Source of the DNA: CAUPWF01 sp964367905 | GTDB lineage: Bacteria > Bacillota > Clostridia > Lachnospirales > Lachnospiraceae | Length of the DNA: 6,789 nucleotides | NCBI GenBank assembly: GCA_964367905.1 | Contig: CAYIZP010000080.1 | Coordinates: 1 to 6,789, forward strand | Direction: 5' to 3' | In this document: in pieces, positions 1-4,783 of the stretch | How positions within the stretch are numbered: position 1 is the stretch's first letter | How the letters are laid out: every line of letters begins with the position of its first letter | The notes under the pieces: model-generated | The model's input: the letters and a program-made list of their open reading frames with translations, nothing else | What the model was told of the DNA's origin: nothing | Databases searched by the model: none | Program-made: the position numbers and the translations under genes

Positions 1-93
1 CTATCAAATTGACAGTTTATTTAAGAATACCTTGCCGCATATTTATTAACTCCTTGTATAATACTGAATCTAATTATATTCCTTAACCCTTTA

Positions 94-110
94 TTTGTCA
101 AGCTGACAAA
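94..110. repeat. Perfect 7-bp inverted repeat with 3-nt spacer
   Basis: The arms TTTGTCA (94-100) and TGACAAA (104-110) are perfect reverse complements around the spacer AGC. It lies just downstream of the tnpV terminator in an AT-rich, gene-free stretch (1-119). It could be a recombinase or regulator binding site near an element end, or a chance dyad. No poly-T tract follows it on either strand, so it is not a convincing terminator. The function is unknown. Confidence 0.45.
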
Positions 111-119
111 CTAAAGCAG

Positions 120-147
120 AAAAAGCGGCAGGATTTCCCCCTGCCAC
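120..147 (-). terminator. Rho-independent terminator of tnpV
   Basis: Read on the minus strand, an 8-bp GC-rich stem is formed by GTGGCAGG (147-140) and CCTGCCGC (132-125), with one G-T pair and a 7-nt loop. It is followed directly by five T residues (124-120). It begins 12 bases after the tnpV stop codon, as expected for that gene's transcript end. Confidence 0.85.
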
Positions 148-158
148 TAATCATCTGT

Positions 159-533
159 TTATGCAAAAATAATTTCCTTTTCCACAATCTCCCTCGCACA
201 AGCCCTTATGTTATTGAGGCATCCTGTCCATTCTAAGGCGTTTTCTGCCTTTAGCTGTTCCGTTATGCCCTGTGCCTGTTTCATACCCTCTATGAGCCTT
301 TCAAAGCGTTCCTGTGCCTGTCTGTTGATGTCGGCAAGGTAGGCGTTTAGCCTGCCGCTTGTAAGAAGATTGGTGTATGTAACTTTACGGTACTGTTTTA
401 GATAATCTAAATGCCGTTGCCCCCAGATGCCTATTGCCTGTTCTTCTTCGGCGGGTACAGTTAAGCACGGTATCAAATAATCCCCTTGCCTTTCGTATTT
501 GCCGCCCAGTTCCTCAAATAATGATTTTGCCAT
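159..533 (-). CDS. tnpV: TnpV-type transposon-encoded protein
   Basis: This 124-residue protein matches the TnpV family, first described on the chloramphenicol-resistance transposons Tn4451/Tn4453 of clostridia and now common on mobile elements of gut Firmicutes. Recognisable family segments are the start MAKSLFEELGGKY, the LIPCLTVPAEEEQAIGIWGQR block (about residues 20-40), HLDYLKQYRKV (41-51), NLLTSGRLNAYLADI (55-69) and the C-terminal LNNIRACAREIV (106-117). Length is typical, so the gene looks intact. The ATG at 533 has a good GGAGG site 8 nt upstream. The molecular role of TnpV is unknown; it is not itself the recombinase. It reads away from the broken macro-domain gene and has its own terminator. 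Its base composition is richer in GC than the AT-rich genes at 834-2918, which fits separate origin. No recombinase (TnpX-type) is in view; it may lie beyond position 1, or this may be a remnant. Confidence 0.9.
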   Translation of the reverse strand: MAKSLFEELGGKYERQGDYLIPCLTVPAEEEQAIGIWGQRHLDYLKQYRKVTYTNLLTSGRLNAYLADINRQAQERFERLIEGMKQAQGITEQLKAENALEWTGCLNNIRACAREIVEKEIIFA

Positions 534-547
534 TGTCTGTTACCTCC

Positions 548-570
548 ACATTCTTTTTTATTTTGAATGT
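548..570. repeat. Short inverted repeat upstream of tnpV
   Basis: ACATTC (548-553) and GAATGT (565-570) form a 6-bp inverted repeat around an 11-nt, almost pure A/T centre. It lies between the tnpV ribosome binding site and the macro-domain junction, where an element end or a regulator site for tnpV might sit. The short arms make chance quite possible. Confidence 0.3.
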
Positions 571-578
571 CCGCAAAA

Positions 579-600
579 TCCGTCCTACATCGGTCCTACA
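579..600. repeat. Tandem 11-bp direct repeat at macro-domain/tnpV junction
   Basis: Two abutting copies, TCCGTCCTACA (579-589) and TCGGTCCTACA (590-600), match at 10 of 11 positions. On the minus strand the copy at 590-600 encodes the end of the conserved macro-domain reading (the VGP of HTVGP). The second copy supplies the in-frame TAG that ends the gene. The repeat therefore marks where homology to the macro domain stops. It may be a microduplication or junction scar left by a recombination event; this is inference. Confidence 0.6.
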
Positions 601-830
601 GTATGTATCACATAATCACATGGCAGATTATAGGCTTTTGTTATCTTTGCTTCTCCAGTCTCACATCCGTGAAGTGTCCTGCACTCCGCCAAAAGCTCCG
701 GTCCTGCTGCTCTATGAATTGCACCATCTACACCGCCTCCGCCAAGAAGAGAGTTGTTTGCTGCATTCACAATTGCCTGCACCTCTGTTACTTTTGTTAT
801 GTCACCTCTTATCGTTTTTATCAAATACAT
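585..830 (-). pseudogene. Truncated macro-domain protein (ADP-ribose/O-acetyl-ADP-ribose hydrolase type)
   Basis: The 81 residues are the N-terminal half of a MacroD/YmdB-type macro domain, which binds ADP-ribose and in this subgroup typically removes it from O-acetyl-ADP-ribose or proteins. Visible signatures are GDIT (9-12), VNAANNSLLGGGGVDGAIHR (21-40) with the expected Asn, Asp35 and His39 positions, the GCETGEAKIT segment (55-64) and YVIHTVGP (73-80). Relatives are about 170-180 residues. Here a TAG follows one codon after VGP, removing the second ligand loop (GVYGYP-type) and the C-terminal helices, so a stable enzyme is unlikely. The ATG is 3 nt after the preceding gene's stop, with an AAGGA site about 10 nt upstream, so it was once the next member of the operon. 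The break falls in an 11-bp tandem repeat next to tnpV, pointing to mobile-element insertion or rearrangement. Confidence 0.85.
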
Positions 831-833
831 TGT

Positions 834-1052
834 TTAATATTCCTTCTCTATCTCACCATCTATTCCATACATTTTCTTGAATACATCAAGATCTGCTTGA
901 TTTTTAATCAGCATAATCTCTTCTATCTTACCTGTATGAATGTCCTTAAAGCCTGCAACCTGCTCGCCATTACATATGCTCGCTTTGATTACTGGTTTCT
1001 TATTTTCTTTATCATATGTCTTTGTAACTGTCTTTTTCCTAAATAGTCCCAC
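834..1052 (-). CDS. Small conserved-looking protein of unknown function (72 aa)
   Basis: The product begins MGLFRKKTVTKTYD, is lysine-rich, and ends in an acidic tail. A central part reads ICNGEQVAGFKDIHTGKIEE. I have the impression of similar short proteins in Lachnospiraceae genomes but cannot name a function. It has no signal peptide or membrane segment and is likely cytosolic. I chose the GTG at 1052: an AGAAGG site lies 8 nt upstream, whereas a GTG three codons earlier (1061) overlaps that same site. The start overlaps the end of the YaiI-type gene by 14 nt, and the stop lies 3 nt before the macro-domain start, so it is translationally coupled on both sides. The exact start is the least certain part. 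Confidence 0.65.
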   Translation of the reverse strand: MGLFRKKTVTKTYDKENKKPVIKASICNGEQVAGFKDIHTGKIEEIMLIKNQADLDVFKKMYGIDGEIEKEY

Positions 1053-1512
1053 TTTGAGCACCTTCTTTTGACTTTGCCATCAGTATAAGTTTTTCAAAGG
1101 ACTGTGCAAAGCGTACATCATCTTCTTCTGTACGCTTTCTCGGTCCTTTCATATGATTCTTATGAGAGCTGCGTCTTGCCTTTTTATTAAGATGTCGCTC
1201 CATAAGCATCTGATCTATATTCTCATTCGTGTACCACTTACCAGATTGGTGAATAGCATATGCACCTTTTCCAAGTGCCATCGCAGCGACACCATAATCC
1301 TGCGATACTACTACATCCCCTTTATGACAAATGCTGATTAGTTTATAATCTACTGCATCTGCTCCTGCACCTACTACAATCACTTCGCTGTAATCAGAAT
1401 ACAAAATATGATTCGTATCACACAACAAGGTGGTAGAAACATTGTATTTCTCTGCTATTGTCTCGACAATGCCCACTACCGGACACGCATCTGAATCTAC
1501 AAATATCTGCAT
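1039..1512 (-). CDS. yaiI: YaiI/YqxD family protein (UPF0178, DUF188)
   Basis: The 157-residue protein carries the family hallmarks in order: FVDSDACPV at the N-terminus (4-12), VVGAGADAVDYKL (46-58), GDVVVSQDYGVAAMAL (65-80) and a basic C-terminal block KGPRKRTEEDDVRF (122-135). The length fits the family. The conserved acidic residues (Asp6, Asp8, Asp52, Asp55, Asp72) lie in a fold proposed to be PIN/NYN-like, which suggests metal-dependent RNA or nucleic acid cleavage; the activity is not established for this family. It is likely cytosolic. The start matches the conserved N-terminus, although its AAGGAG site sits only 3 nt from the ATG, an unusually short spacing that may lower initiation. 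It follows the VOC gene by 23 nt and overlaps the next small gene by 14 nt. Confidence 0.92.
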   Translation of the reverse strand: MQIFVDSDACPVVGIVETIAEKYNVSTTLLCDTNHILYSDYSEVIVVGAGADAVDYKLISICHKGDVVVSQDYGVAAMALGKGAYAIHQSGKWYTNENIDQMLMERHLNKKARRSSHKNHMKGPRKRTEEDDVRFAQSFEKLILMAKSKEGAQSGTI

Positions 1513-1535
1513 TTTCTCCTTGAATCCATTTCATA

Positions 1536-1907
1536 TCAGTTATAGTTAATTGGTGTTCGTACTTCTATAAGATTTCCTGATGGATCATAAAATCTTACAA
1601 GCTTCTGTCCACCTTCAAGTTCCATTAATTCCGTAACATAACTTACAACATACTTGCCAGACTCCAGTTTTTCAATAATACCTTCTATATCATTATCTTC
1701 AAAATAAAGTTCTGTCATATTGTTATGTGGAGTTGTATGTATTTTTGTACTATCATACCATACATCTGCATCCTGCAATACAAGCCCCTCTGACATTATC
1801 ACATTACCTTCCTGCCTTGTAATCACACGCAGTCCAAACAGTTCTTCATAAAAATCAATTGATTCGTCAATATTATCAACAATAATCAATACATTTTTCA
1901 AACTCAT
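1536..1907 (-). CDS. VOC (glyoxalase/bleomycin-resistance fold) family protein
   Basis: The 123-residue protein has the single-module VOC layout of two beta-alpha-beta-beta-beta halves. The first half includes the helix ESIDFYEELFGLRVI (15-29); the second ends in the typical VRFYDPSGNLIEVRTP (104-119). Glu67 in TELYFE and Glu116 in LIEV fall where metal ligands sit in metal-dependent members. The usual early His is replaced in the first strand (LKNVLIIVDN), so classical glyoxalase I chemistry is doubtful. The substrate is unknown. I prefer the ATG at 1907, whose ATGA overlaps the stop of the DUF4186 gene and has an AGGAA site about 9 nt upstream. A longer start at 1946 would run deep into that gene and add residues unlike a VOC N-terminus. 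Confidence 0.88.
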   Translation of the reverse strand: MSLKNVLIIVDNIDESIDFYEELFGLRVITRQEGNVIMSEGLVLQDADVWYDSTKIHTTPHNNMTELYFEDNDIEGIIEKLESGKYVVSYVTELMELEGGQKLVRFYDPSGNLIEVRTPINYN

Positions 1908-2284
1908 ATTATATGTTCCTGCCTCTCCATTTCTCGTTGAATCCATGTCATAATTACATCTACAAGGTAATCCTGCTGTACCTGACTTAGATCCTTTCCC
2001 GGCTGCATTTTATGCCACTTTCGGATACACTCCCTGCAGCATGTTGCCGTTGCATGCTGGGCAATAAATACAGGATGACCACGCATTGGTGTCTGTTTAC
2101 CATCATTTGCTATATATGCCGGAGCTTCTCTTTTTGTAATAAAATCCTTTGCATGTTGTCTGATTGTTTCCAACCCTTTTTCATTTATGTAATCAATATC
2201 TTTCTGCTTCAGATGGAAACTGCTTCGGAACTTGGAATTATCCAGTCGCTCAAATAACTGCCGATACCATTCATCCTTCGTCAT
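1904..2284 (-). CDS. DUF4186 family protein
   Basis: The 126-residue protein matches DUF4186, a small uncharacterised bacterial family. The diagnostic core is KGLETIRQHAKDFI (36-49), then ANDGKQTPMRGHPVFIAQ (59-76) followed by HATATCCRECIRKWH (77-91). His77, Cys82, Cys83, Cys86 and His91 are close enough to bind a metal or to be redox active; this is inference from spacing. No signal peptide or membrane segment is visible. The ATG lies 4 nt after the PAS gene's TGA, with a GGTGAT site partly inside that gene's end, and the stop overlaps the VOC start (ATGA). Translation is probably coupled on both sides. Confidence 0.9.
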   Translation of the reverse strand: MTKDEWYRQLFERLDNSKFRSSFHLKQKDIDYINEKGLETIRQHAKDFITKREAPAYIANDGKQTPMRGHPVFIAQHATATCCRECIRKWHKMQPGKDLSQVQQDYLVDVIMTWIQREMERQEHII

Positions 2285-2288
2285 ATCA

Positions 2289-2918
2289 TCACCACAAATC
2301 GTATAGTTTCATAGTTTCTACATTTCGATATTCATGTTTCTCATAATACCCTATCAGCTTGCCCTCATCTCTGAGTGCCACCATGTAAACATCTTTATTC
2401 TGTTTCTCATTATGAAAAGTATAGACGATATTATGGCTTTCATTTGCTGCAAACCATTCCACTACCTGCTGTATTTTATCTCTGGATTCCGGATTATGAC
2501 AATCTAACAGACTTCTTCCAATAAGTTTATCGCCACCTCGCTTTGCATAGCTGATAACAGCTGCCGGATTCATGTAGATAATCTCATGCTTGAGATTGCA
2601 TATAACAACGGATGCCCTGTCCTGATCAACAATGCTCTTATAAAAACTGACATAGGATTTAAACTTAATCACCTTTTCATTATCTAGCCTCTTTTGAAGT
2701 TGTGGTTTCTTTCTTCGATAATAATCGTATATCTCTCCATCAGGTATCCAGATTTGTGCCTCATTTATCTTATCAAGTACAGCTTCAACAATCTGTTCAT
2801 CTGCCAGTAAATCAGGTGCTTTATCATGCTCTGTAACATATCTTTTGTATTCCTCAAACACCCAGCCTGTAATCTTATCCTTCTGTTTCATCTTGAGATT
2901 ACTAAATGTCTTATTCAT
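2289..2918 (-). CDS. PAS-domain protein with an N-terminal helical domain
   Basis: The 209-residue protein has two parts. Residues 1-80 form a charged, mainly helical region of unrecognised family with motifs GWVFEEYKRYV (18-28) and IWIPDGEIYDYYRRKKP (56-72). Residues about 88-200 form a PAS sensor domain with VVICNLKHEIIYMNPAA (104-120), LIGRSLLDCHNPES (132-145) and the C-terminal strand pair VYMVALRD and GKLIGYYEKHEYRN. The PAS part resembles short stand-alone PAS proteins of Lachnospiraceae. No kinase, HTH or cyclase output is attached and there is no membrane segment, so it is probably a cytosolic ligand or redox sensor acting through partners. Candidates for cofactor contact (Cys107, Cys140, His141) cannot be judged from sequence alone. 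The start at 2918 has only a weak ribosome site; ATG 2891 (residue 10) is an alternative. It is the first full-length gene of the operon. Confidence 0.85.
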   Translation of the reverse strand: MNKTFSNLKMKQKDKITGWVFEEYKRYVTEHDKAPDLLADEQIVEAVLDKINEAQIWIPDGEIYDYYRRKKPQLQKRLDNEKVIKFKSYVSFYKSIVDQDRASVVICNLKHEIIYMNPAAVISYAKRGGDKLIGRSLLDCHNPESRDKIQQVVEWFAANESHNIVYTFHNEKQNKDVYMVALRDEGKLIGYYEKHEYRNVETMKLYDLW

Positions 2919-2974
2919 CTGTAAAAGCTGACCATCTATCTTTTTATGTGTTTTGTCTTTTTACTTTTTGTCAA
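2915..2974 (-). other. Candidate leader mini-ORF chain before the PAS gene
   Basis: A TTG at 2974 opens a 12-codon frame (MTKSKKTKHIKR) ending in TAG at 2938-2936. That stop directly abuts an ATG at 2935 opening a 6-codon frame (MVSFYR). Its TGA (2917-2915) overlaps the ATG of the PAS gene as ATGA. Thus each stop touches the next start. Only the first start has a strong ribosome binding site. This is what termination-reinitiation or a leader-peptide control would look like. Alternatives are that TTGACA is a -35 box and not a start, or that an indel in the A-runs broke a longer PAS reading frame. Confidence 0.4.
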
Positions 2975-2978
2975 ATTT

Positions 2979-2989
2979 CTCCCACCTTT
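2979..2989 (-). promoter_or_regulatory. Strong ribosome binding site of the leader
   Basis: On the minus strand this reads AAAGGTGGGAG, ending 4 nt before the TTG at 2974. It is the best Shine-Dalgarno match between the promoter and the PAS gene, yet it is about 60 nt from the PAS ATG, too far to serve that start directly. It therefore supports translation of the short leader. Confidence 0.5.
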
Positions 2990-3006
2990 ATGTAATTAAC
3001 AACTTT

Positions 3007-3019
3007 TGCTAGTATAGCA
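3007..3019 (-). promoter_or_regulatory. Extended -10 promoter inside a perfect dyad
   Basis: On the minus strand the sequence TGCTATACT (3019-3011) is an extended -10 element (TG-n-TATACT). No good -35 box is seen at 16-18 nt. The -10 lies within TGCTA-TAC-TAGCA, a perfect 5-bp dyad spanning 3007-3019, where a repressor would block RNA polymerase. Transcription would begin near 3004, about 15 nt before the leader's ribosome site. The promoter is likely; the operator is speculative. Confidence 0.5.
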
Positions 3020-3043
3020 CATGTTTCGCACTTATCTTTTCAC

Positions 3044-3052
3044 ATTATAACA
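3044..3052 (-). promoter_or_regulatory. Second extended -10 promoter candidate
   Basis: Minus-strand TGTTATAAT (3052-3044) is a consensus TATAAT preceded by the TG of an extended -10. The position for a -35 box at 17-nt spacing (3072-3067, ATGCGG) is poor. It lies between the ICE terminator and the first promoter candidate and would read in the same direction, into the PAS operon. Confidence 0.45.
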
Positions 3053-3073
3053 TCTATCATATTTATCCGCATT

Positions 3074-3104
3074 AAAAAAGGACGCAGAATCTCTCCCACG
3101 TCCT
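3074..3104 (-). terminator. Rho-independent terminator of the ICE operon
   Basis: On the minus strand the stem AGGACG (3104-3099) pairs with CGTCCT (3084-3079) around a 14-nt loop that may pair further, followed by a T-run (3079-3074). It starts 6 bases after the stop of the DUF6674-like gene. It separates the ICE operon from the PAS operon, whose promoter candidates follow within 60 bases. Confidence 0.8.
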
Positions 3105-3109
3105 CACAT

Positions 3110-4030
3110 CTATCTGGCTTTATCTTCTCTTACCTTCGATACTTCCTTATGTGCCGCTTCCTGCTTCACCTCATCCACGTCTCTAGCCTCAAATGCATCT
3201 GCATTATACTGATACTCCTGTGATTCAGCGACCATAGGTGAATATACAACCTCTGCTTCTACTCGCTCAGCTTCTGCCCTCTCCGGCTCTGTCTGTTCCT
3301 GTGCTTTCGCATTCTCCATATGCTTTTCCTTATCAAGCTGCACATTCATAGCCAGATTATCCAGCTTATCAATCGATGCATCCAGATGAAGCTCCATTGA
3401 TACCAGCATCTTTTTCACTGCTTTCATAGGGGCAAGCACTGCCTTTGTAATTGGATGTTTCTGCTCTTTCTGTAAATAATCCACCTCCGATTTGTCAGCA
3501 AAAGTGCGGAATGCATTGGCTGCTGTCTGCCCTGCTTCACGAAATCCTTTTGCAAGAAGTGCTGTCTTTGCTATATCCTTATCCGTGGTCTTGATTGCAC
3601 CTCTTACATTTTCCCGGATATCAAGAAGTCTTTTCTTAATTTCTAAGAACTCCGACACCCTGTATAATGCAGCTCTTCCCTTTGCCTTTGCTTCATCAAC
3701 TATGCTCTTTGCTGTAGATTTGACCTGTGCTTTCACTTCCAATACCTGTGACTTTATCTGCTCACATCTGACATTAAGTCGCTCCTGTGCTTCTGACAAT
3801 GCCTTTTTTGCATTATTAACAAGTGTGTCTTCCTGCATTTCTTTGATCTGGTTCTGCATATTGGTAAGTTCTTCCGTCATGGAATCAATCTTTTTCTCCA
3901 GTCCATCCACATAGCTGCATATCTCAAATACATCGTTTGCCTGCTCTTTCATGGCATTTTTCTTTAATAATTCGAGAAGTTCCCTTATAACCTCCTCATT
4001 GGTAAGTGTTTTTCCTGCTTCCATATCCAT
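3110..4030 (-). CDS. Coiled-coil protein, DUF6674-like, of an ICE
   Basis: The 306-residue product is mostly helical and highly charged. The N-terminus (about 8-66) has the pattern VIRELLELLKKNAMKEQ followed by VFEICSYVDGLEKKIDSM, which I associate with the DUF6674 family carried by Firmicute conjugative elements. Residues 45-110 look like a long coiled coil, 115-185 a mixed helical part, 192-235 another helical stretch (ITKAVLAPMKAVKKMLVSME), and 238-306 a low-complexity Glu/Ala-rich tail. No signal peptide, membrane segment or enzyme motif is visible; a structural or scaffolding role in the cytosol is inference. The start has GGAGG 7 nt upstream. It is the last gene of the operon: a terminator follows. 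It is separated from the SpoVG gene by 60 nt holding a hairpin, so its expression may be set apart from the genes before it. Confidence 0.8.
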   Translation of the reverse strand: MDMEAGKTLTNEEVIRELLELLKKNAMKEQANDVFEICSYVDGLEKKIDSMTEELTNMQNQIKEMQEDTLVNNAKKALSEAQERLNVRCEQIKSQVLEVKAQVKSTAKSIVDEAKAKGRAALYRVSEFLEIKKRLLDIRENVRGAIKTTDKDIAKTALLAKGFREAGQTAANAFRTFADKSEVDYLQKEQKHPITKAVLAPMKAVKKMLVSMELHLDASIDKLDNLAMNVQLDKEKHMENAKAQEQTEPERAEAERVEAEVVYSPMVAESQEYQYNADAFEARDVDEVKQEAAHKEVSKVREDKAR

Positions 4031-4053
4031 TCTGTTTCCTCCATTCTGTAAAT

Positions 4054-4073
4054 GGGGCAGCCTTGGCCGCCCC
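4054..4073 (-). other. GC-rich intercistronic hairpin
   Basis: On the minus strand GGGGCGGCC (4073-4065) pairs with GGCTGCCCC (4062-4054) around two bases (in practice a slightly larger loop), with one G-T pair. It is followed by ATTTACAG, not a T-run, so it is a poor terminator. It sits between the SpoVG stop (4091) and the ribosome site of the next gene. A role in mRNA processing, 3'-end protection of the upstream message or partial attenuation is possible. Confidence 0.55.
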
Positions 4074-4090
4074 TGTACCTTGATTACTAA

Positions 4091-4780
4091 TTATCGAAAG
4101 GGTGTTGCCTCTTTGTCCTTATCTTTATCAGGATTGCCATGATGTTTCTCTGCACTCTCCCTCGCCTTTTCGTTGCTCTTATCCTTTGCTTTCTCATATT
4201 CCGAGATAATCTCATTATAGAGTTTTTCCCTGAAATCCTTTGTGACCGGATAGCAGACATCCTGATAGATTGGCTTGCCCTGCTCGTCCACCTGCTTTGT
4301 CTTATAAGAAGGCATTGATACAAAGATTTTCTCTTTTCCCTGCACGATATTGATATTATTTACAATGAAACTGTTTTCAAAGTAAATGCGGGCAAGTCCT
4401 TTGATGTTACTGCCTTCCCTCTCATAAGGTGTCACAGTTACGGAAAACTCAGGCATTTCCTGTGTTCTGTCCTGCTTCTGTGTCTCCTCTTTCTCCGGTT
4501 CTTTGATTCTTGCATAGGCATCAAGGATATTAGTATAGAGTTCCTCTCGAAACTCTGCTGTGATAGGATTGCACACATCCTTATAGATCACGCCATTGCT
4601 TTCATCACGCTCATTGGAGCGGTATCTAGGCATTGATACGAAAAACTCTCCCTTGTCCTTATTCTCAAGGATTGCTATATTGGTAATCTTGAATGAATCA
4701 CCAAATACTACTGTTGCAAATCCTTTGATATTGCTGCCCTCTTTTGCTCTTACTTCGTTTACCTTAATTGAATACTTCAT
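4091..4780 (-). CDS. Tandem SpoVG-domain protein
   Basis: The 229-residue protein contains two SpoVG domains. Domain 1 spans about 1-92 with GSNIKGFATVVFGDSF (15-30), FFVSMPRY (46-53) and VCNPITAEFREELY (69-82). Domain 2 spans about 111-197 with GSNIKGLARIYFENSF (123-138), IFVSMPSY (152-159) and VCYPVTKDFREKLY (175-188). Canonical SpoVG is a single domain of about 85-95 residues that binds DNA or RNA and affects gene expression and septation in Firmicutes; SpoVG proteins are also frequent on conjugative elements. The linker (93-110) and C-terminus (198-229) are charged and probably flexible. It is likely a cytosolic nucleic-acid-binding regulator of the element; the target is unknown. The start is 3 nt after the preceding stop, and its AGGAA site lies within the last codons of that gene. 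Confidence 0.9.
   Translation of the reverse strand: MKYSIKVNEVRAKEGSNIKGFATVVFGDSFKITNIAILENKDKGEFFVSMPRYRSNERDESNGVIYKDVCNPITAEFREELYTNILDAYARIKEPEKEETQKQDRTQEMPEFSVTVTPYEREGSNIKGLARIYFENSFIVNNINIVQGKEKIFVSMPSYKTKQVDEQGKPIYQDVCYPVTKDFREKLYNEIISEYEKAKDKSNEKARESAEKHHGNPDKDKDKEATPFR
4392..4414 (-). repeat. Intragenic repeat, SpoVG domain 2 copy
   Basis: This 23-base stretch matches 4716-4738 at 20 of 23 positions. It encodes the shared GSNIKG(L/F)A segment of the two SpoVG domains, showing that they share ancestry at DNA level. Confidence 0.75.
4716..4738 (-). repeat. Intragenic repeat, SpoVG domain 1 copy
   Basis: This is the domain 1 counterpart of 4392-4414. The two differ at three positions. 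Elsewhere the two domains are similar as protein but less so as DNA, so the duplication is not very recent or this segment is under constraint. Confidence 0.75.
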
Positions 4781-4783
4781 ATG

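Noticed and set aside
57..62. Perfect TATAAT on the plus strand as a promoter
   Set aside because: No -35 box at 16-18 nt, and no plus-strand gene follows; chance in AT-rich DNA.
434..1046. Two long plus-strand open frames opposite tnpV, macro-domain and small genes
   Set aside because: Their translations are Leu/Cys/His-rich with no domain pattern, and the minus strand codes for recognisable families with ribosome sites.
1908..1946. Longer VOC protein with start at 1946
   Set aside because: The extra 13 residues lie inside DUF4186 coding sequence and do not look like a VOC strand; ATGA coupling and AGGAA support 1907.
2946..2974. TTGACA (2974-2969) as a -35 box for the PAS gene
   Set aside because: The -10 position at 17 nt reads ACACAT, a poor match, and the ribosome site upstream would then be outside the transcript; kept only as an alternative to the leader reading.
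3492..3914. 140-codon plus-strand frame opposite the DUF6674-like gene
   Set aside because: Ser/Ala/Phe-rich antisense shadow of a charged coiled-coil gene.
4087..4323. Minus-strand 78-codon frame inside the SpoVG gene
   Set aside because: It is an alternate frame with an Arg/Ser-rich translation, wholly within the well-supported SpoVG domain 2.
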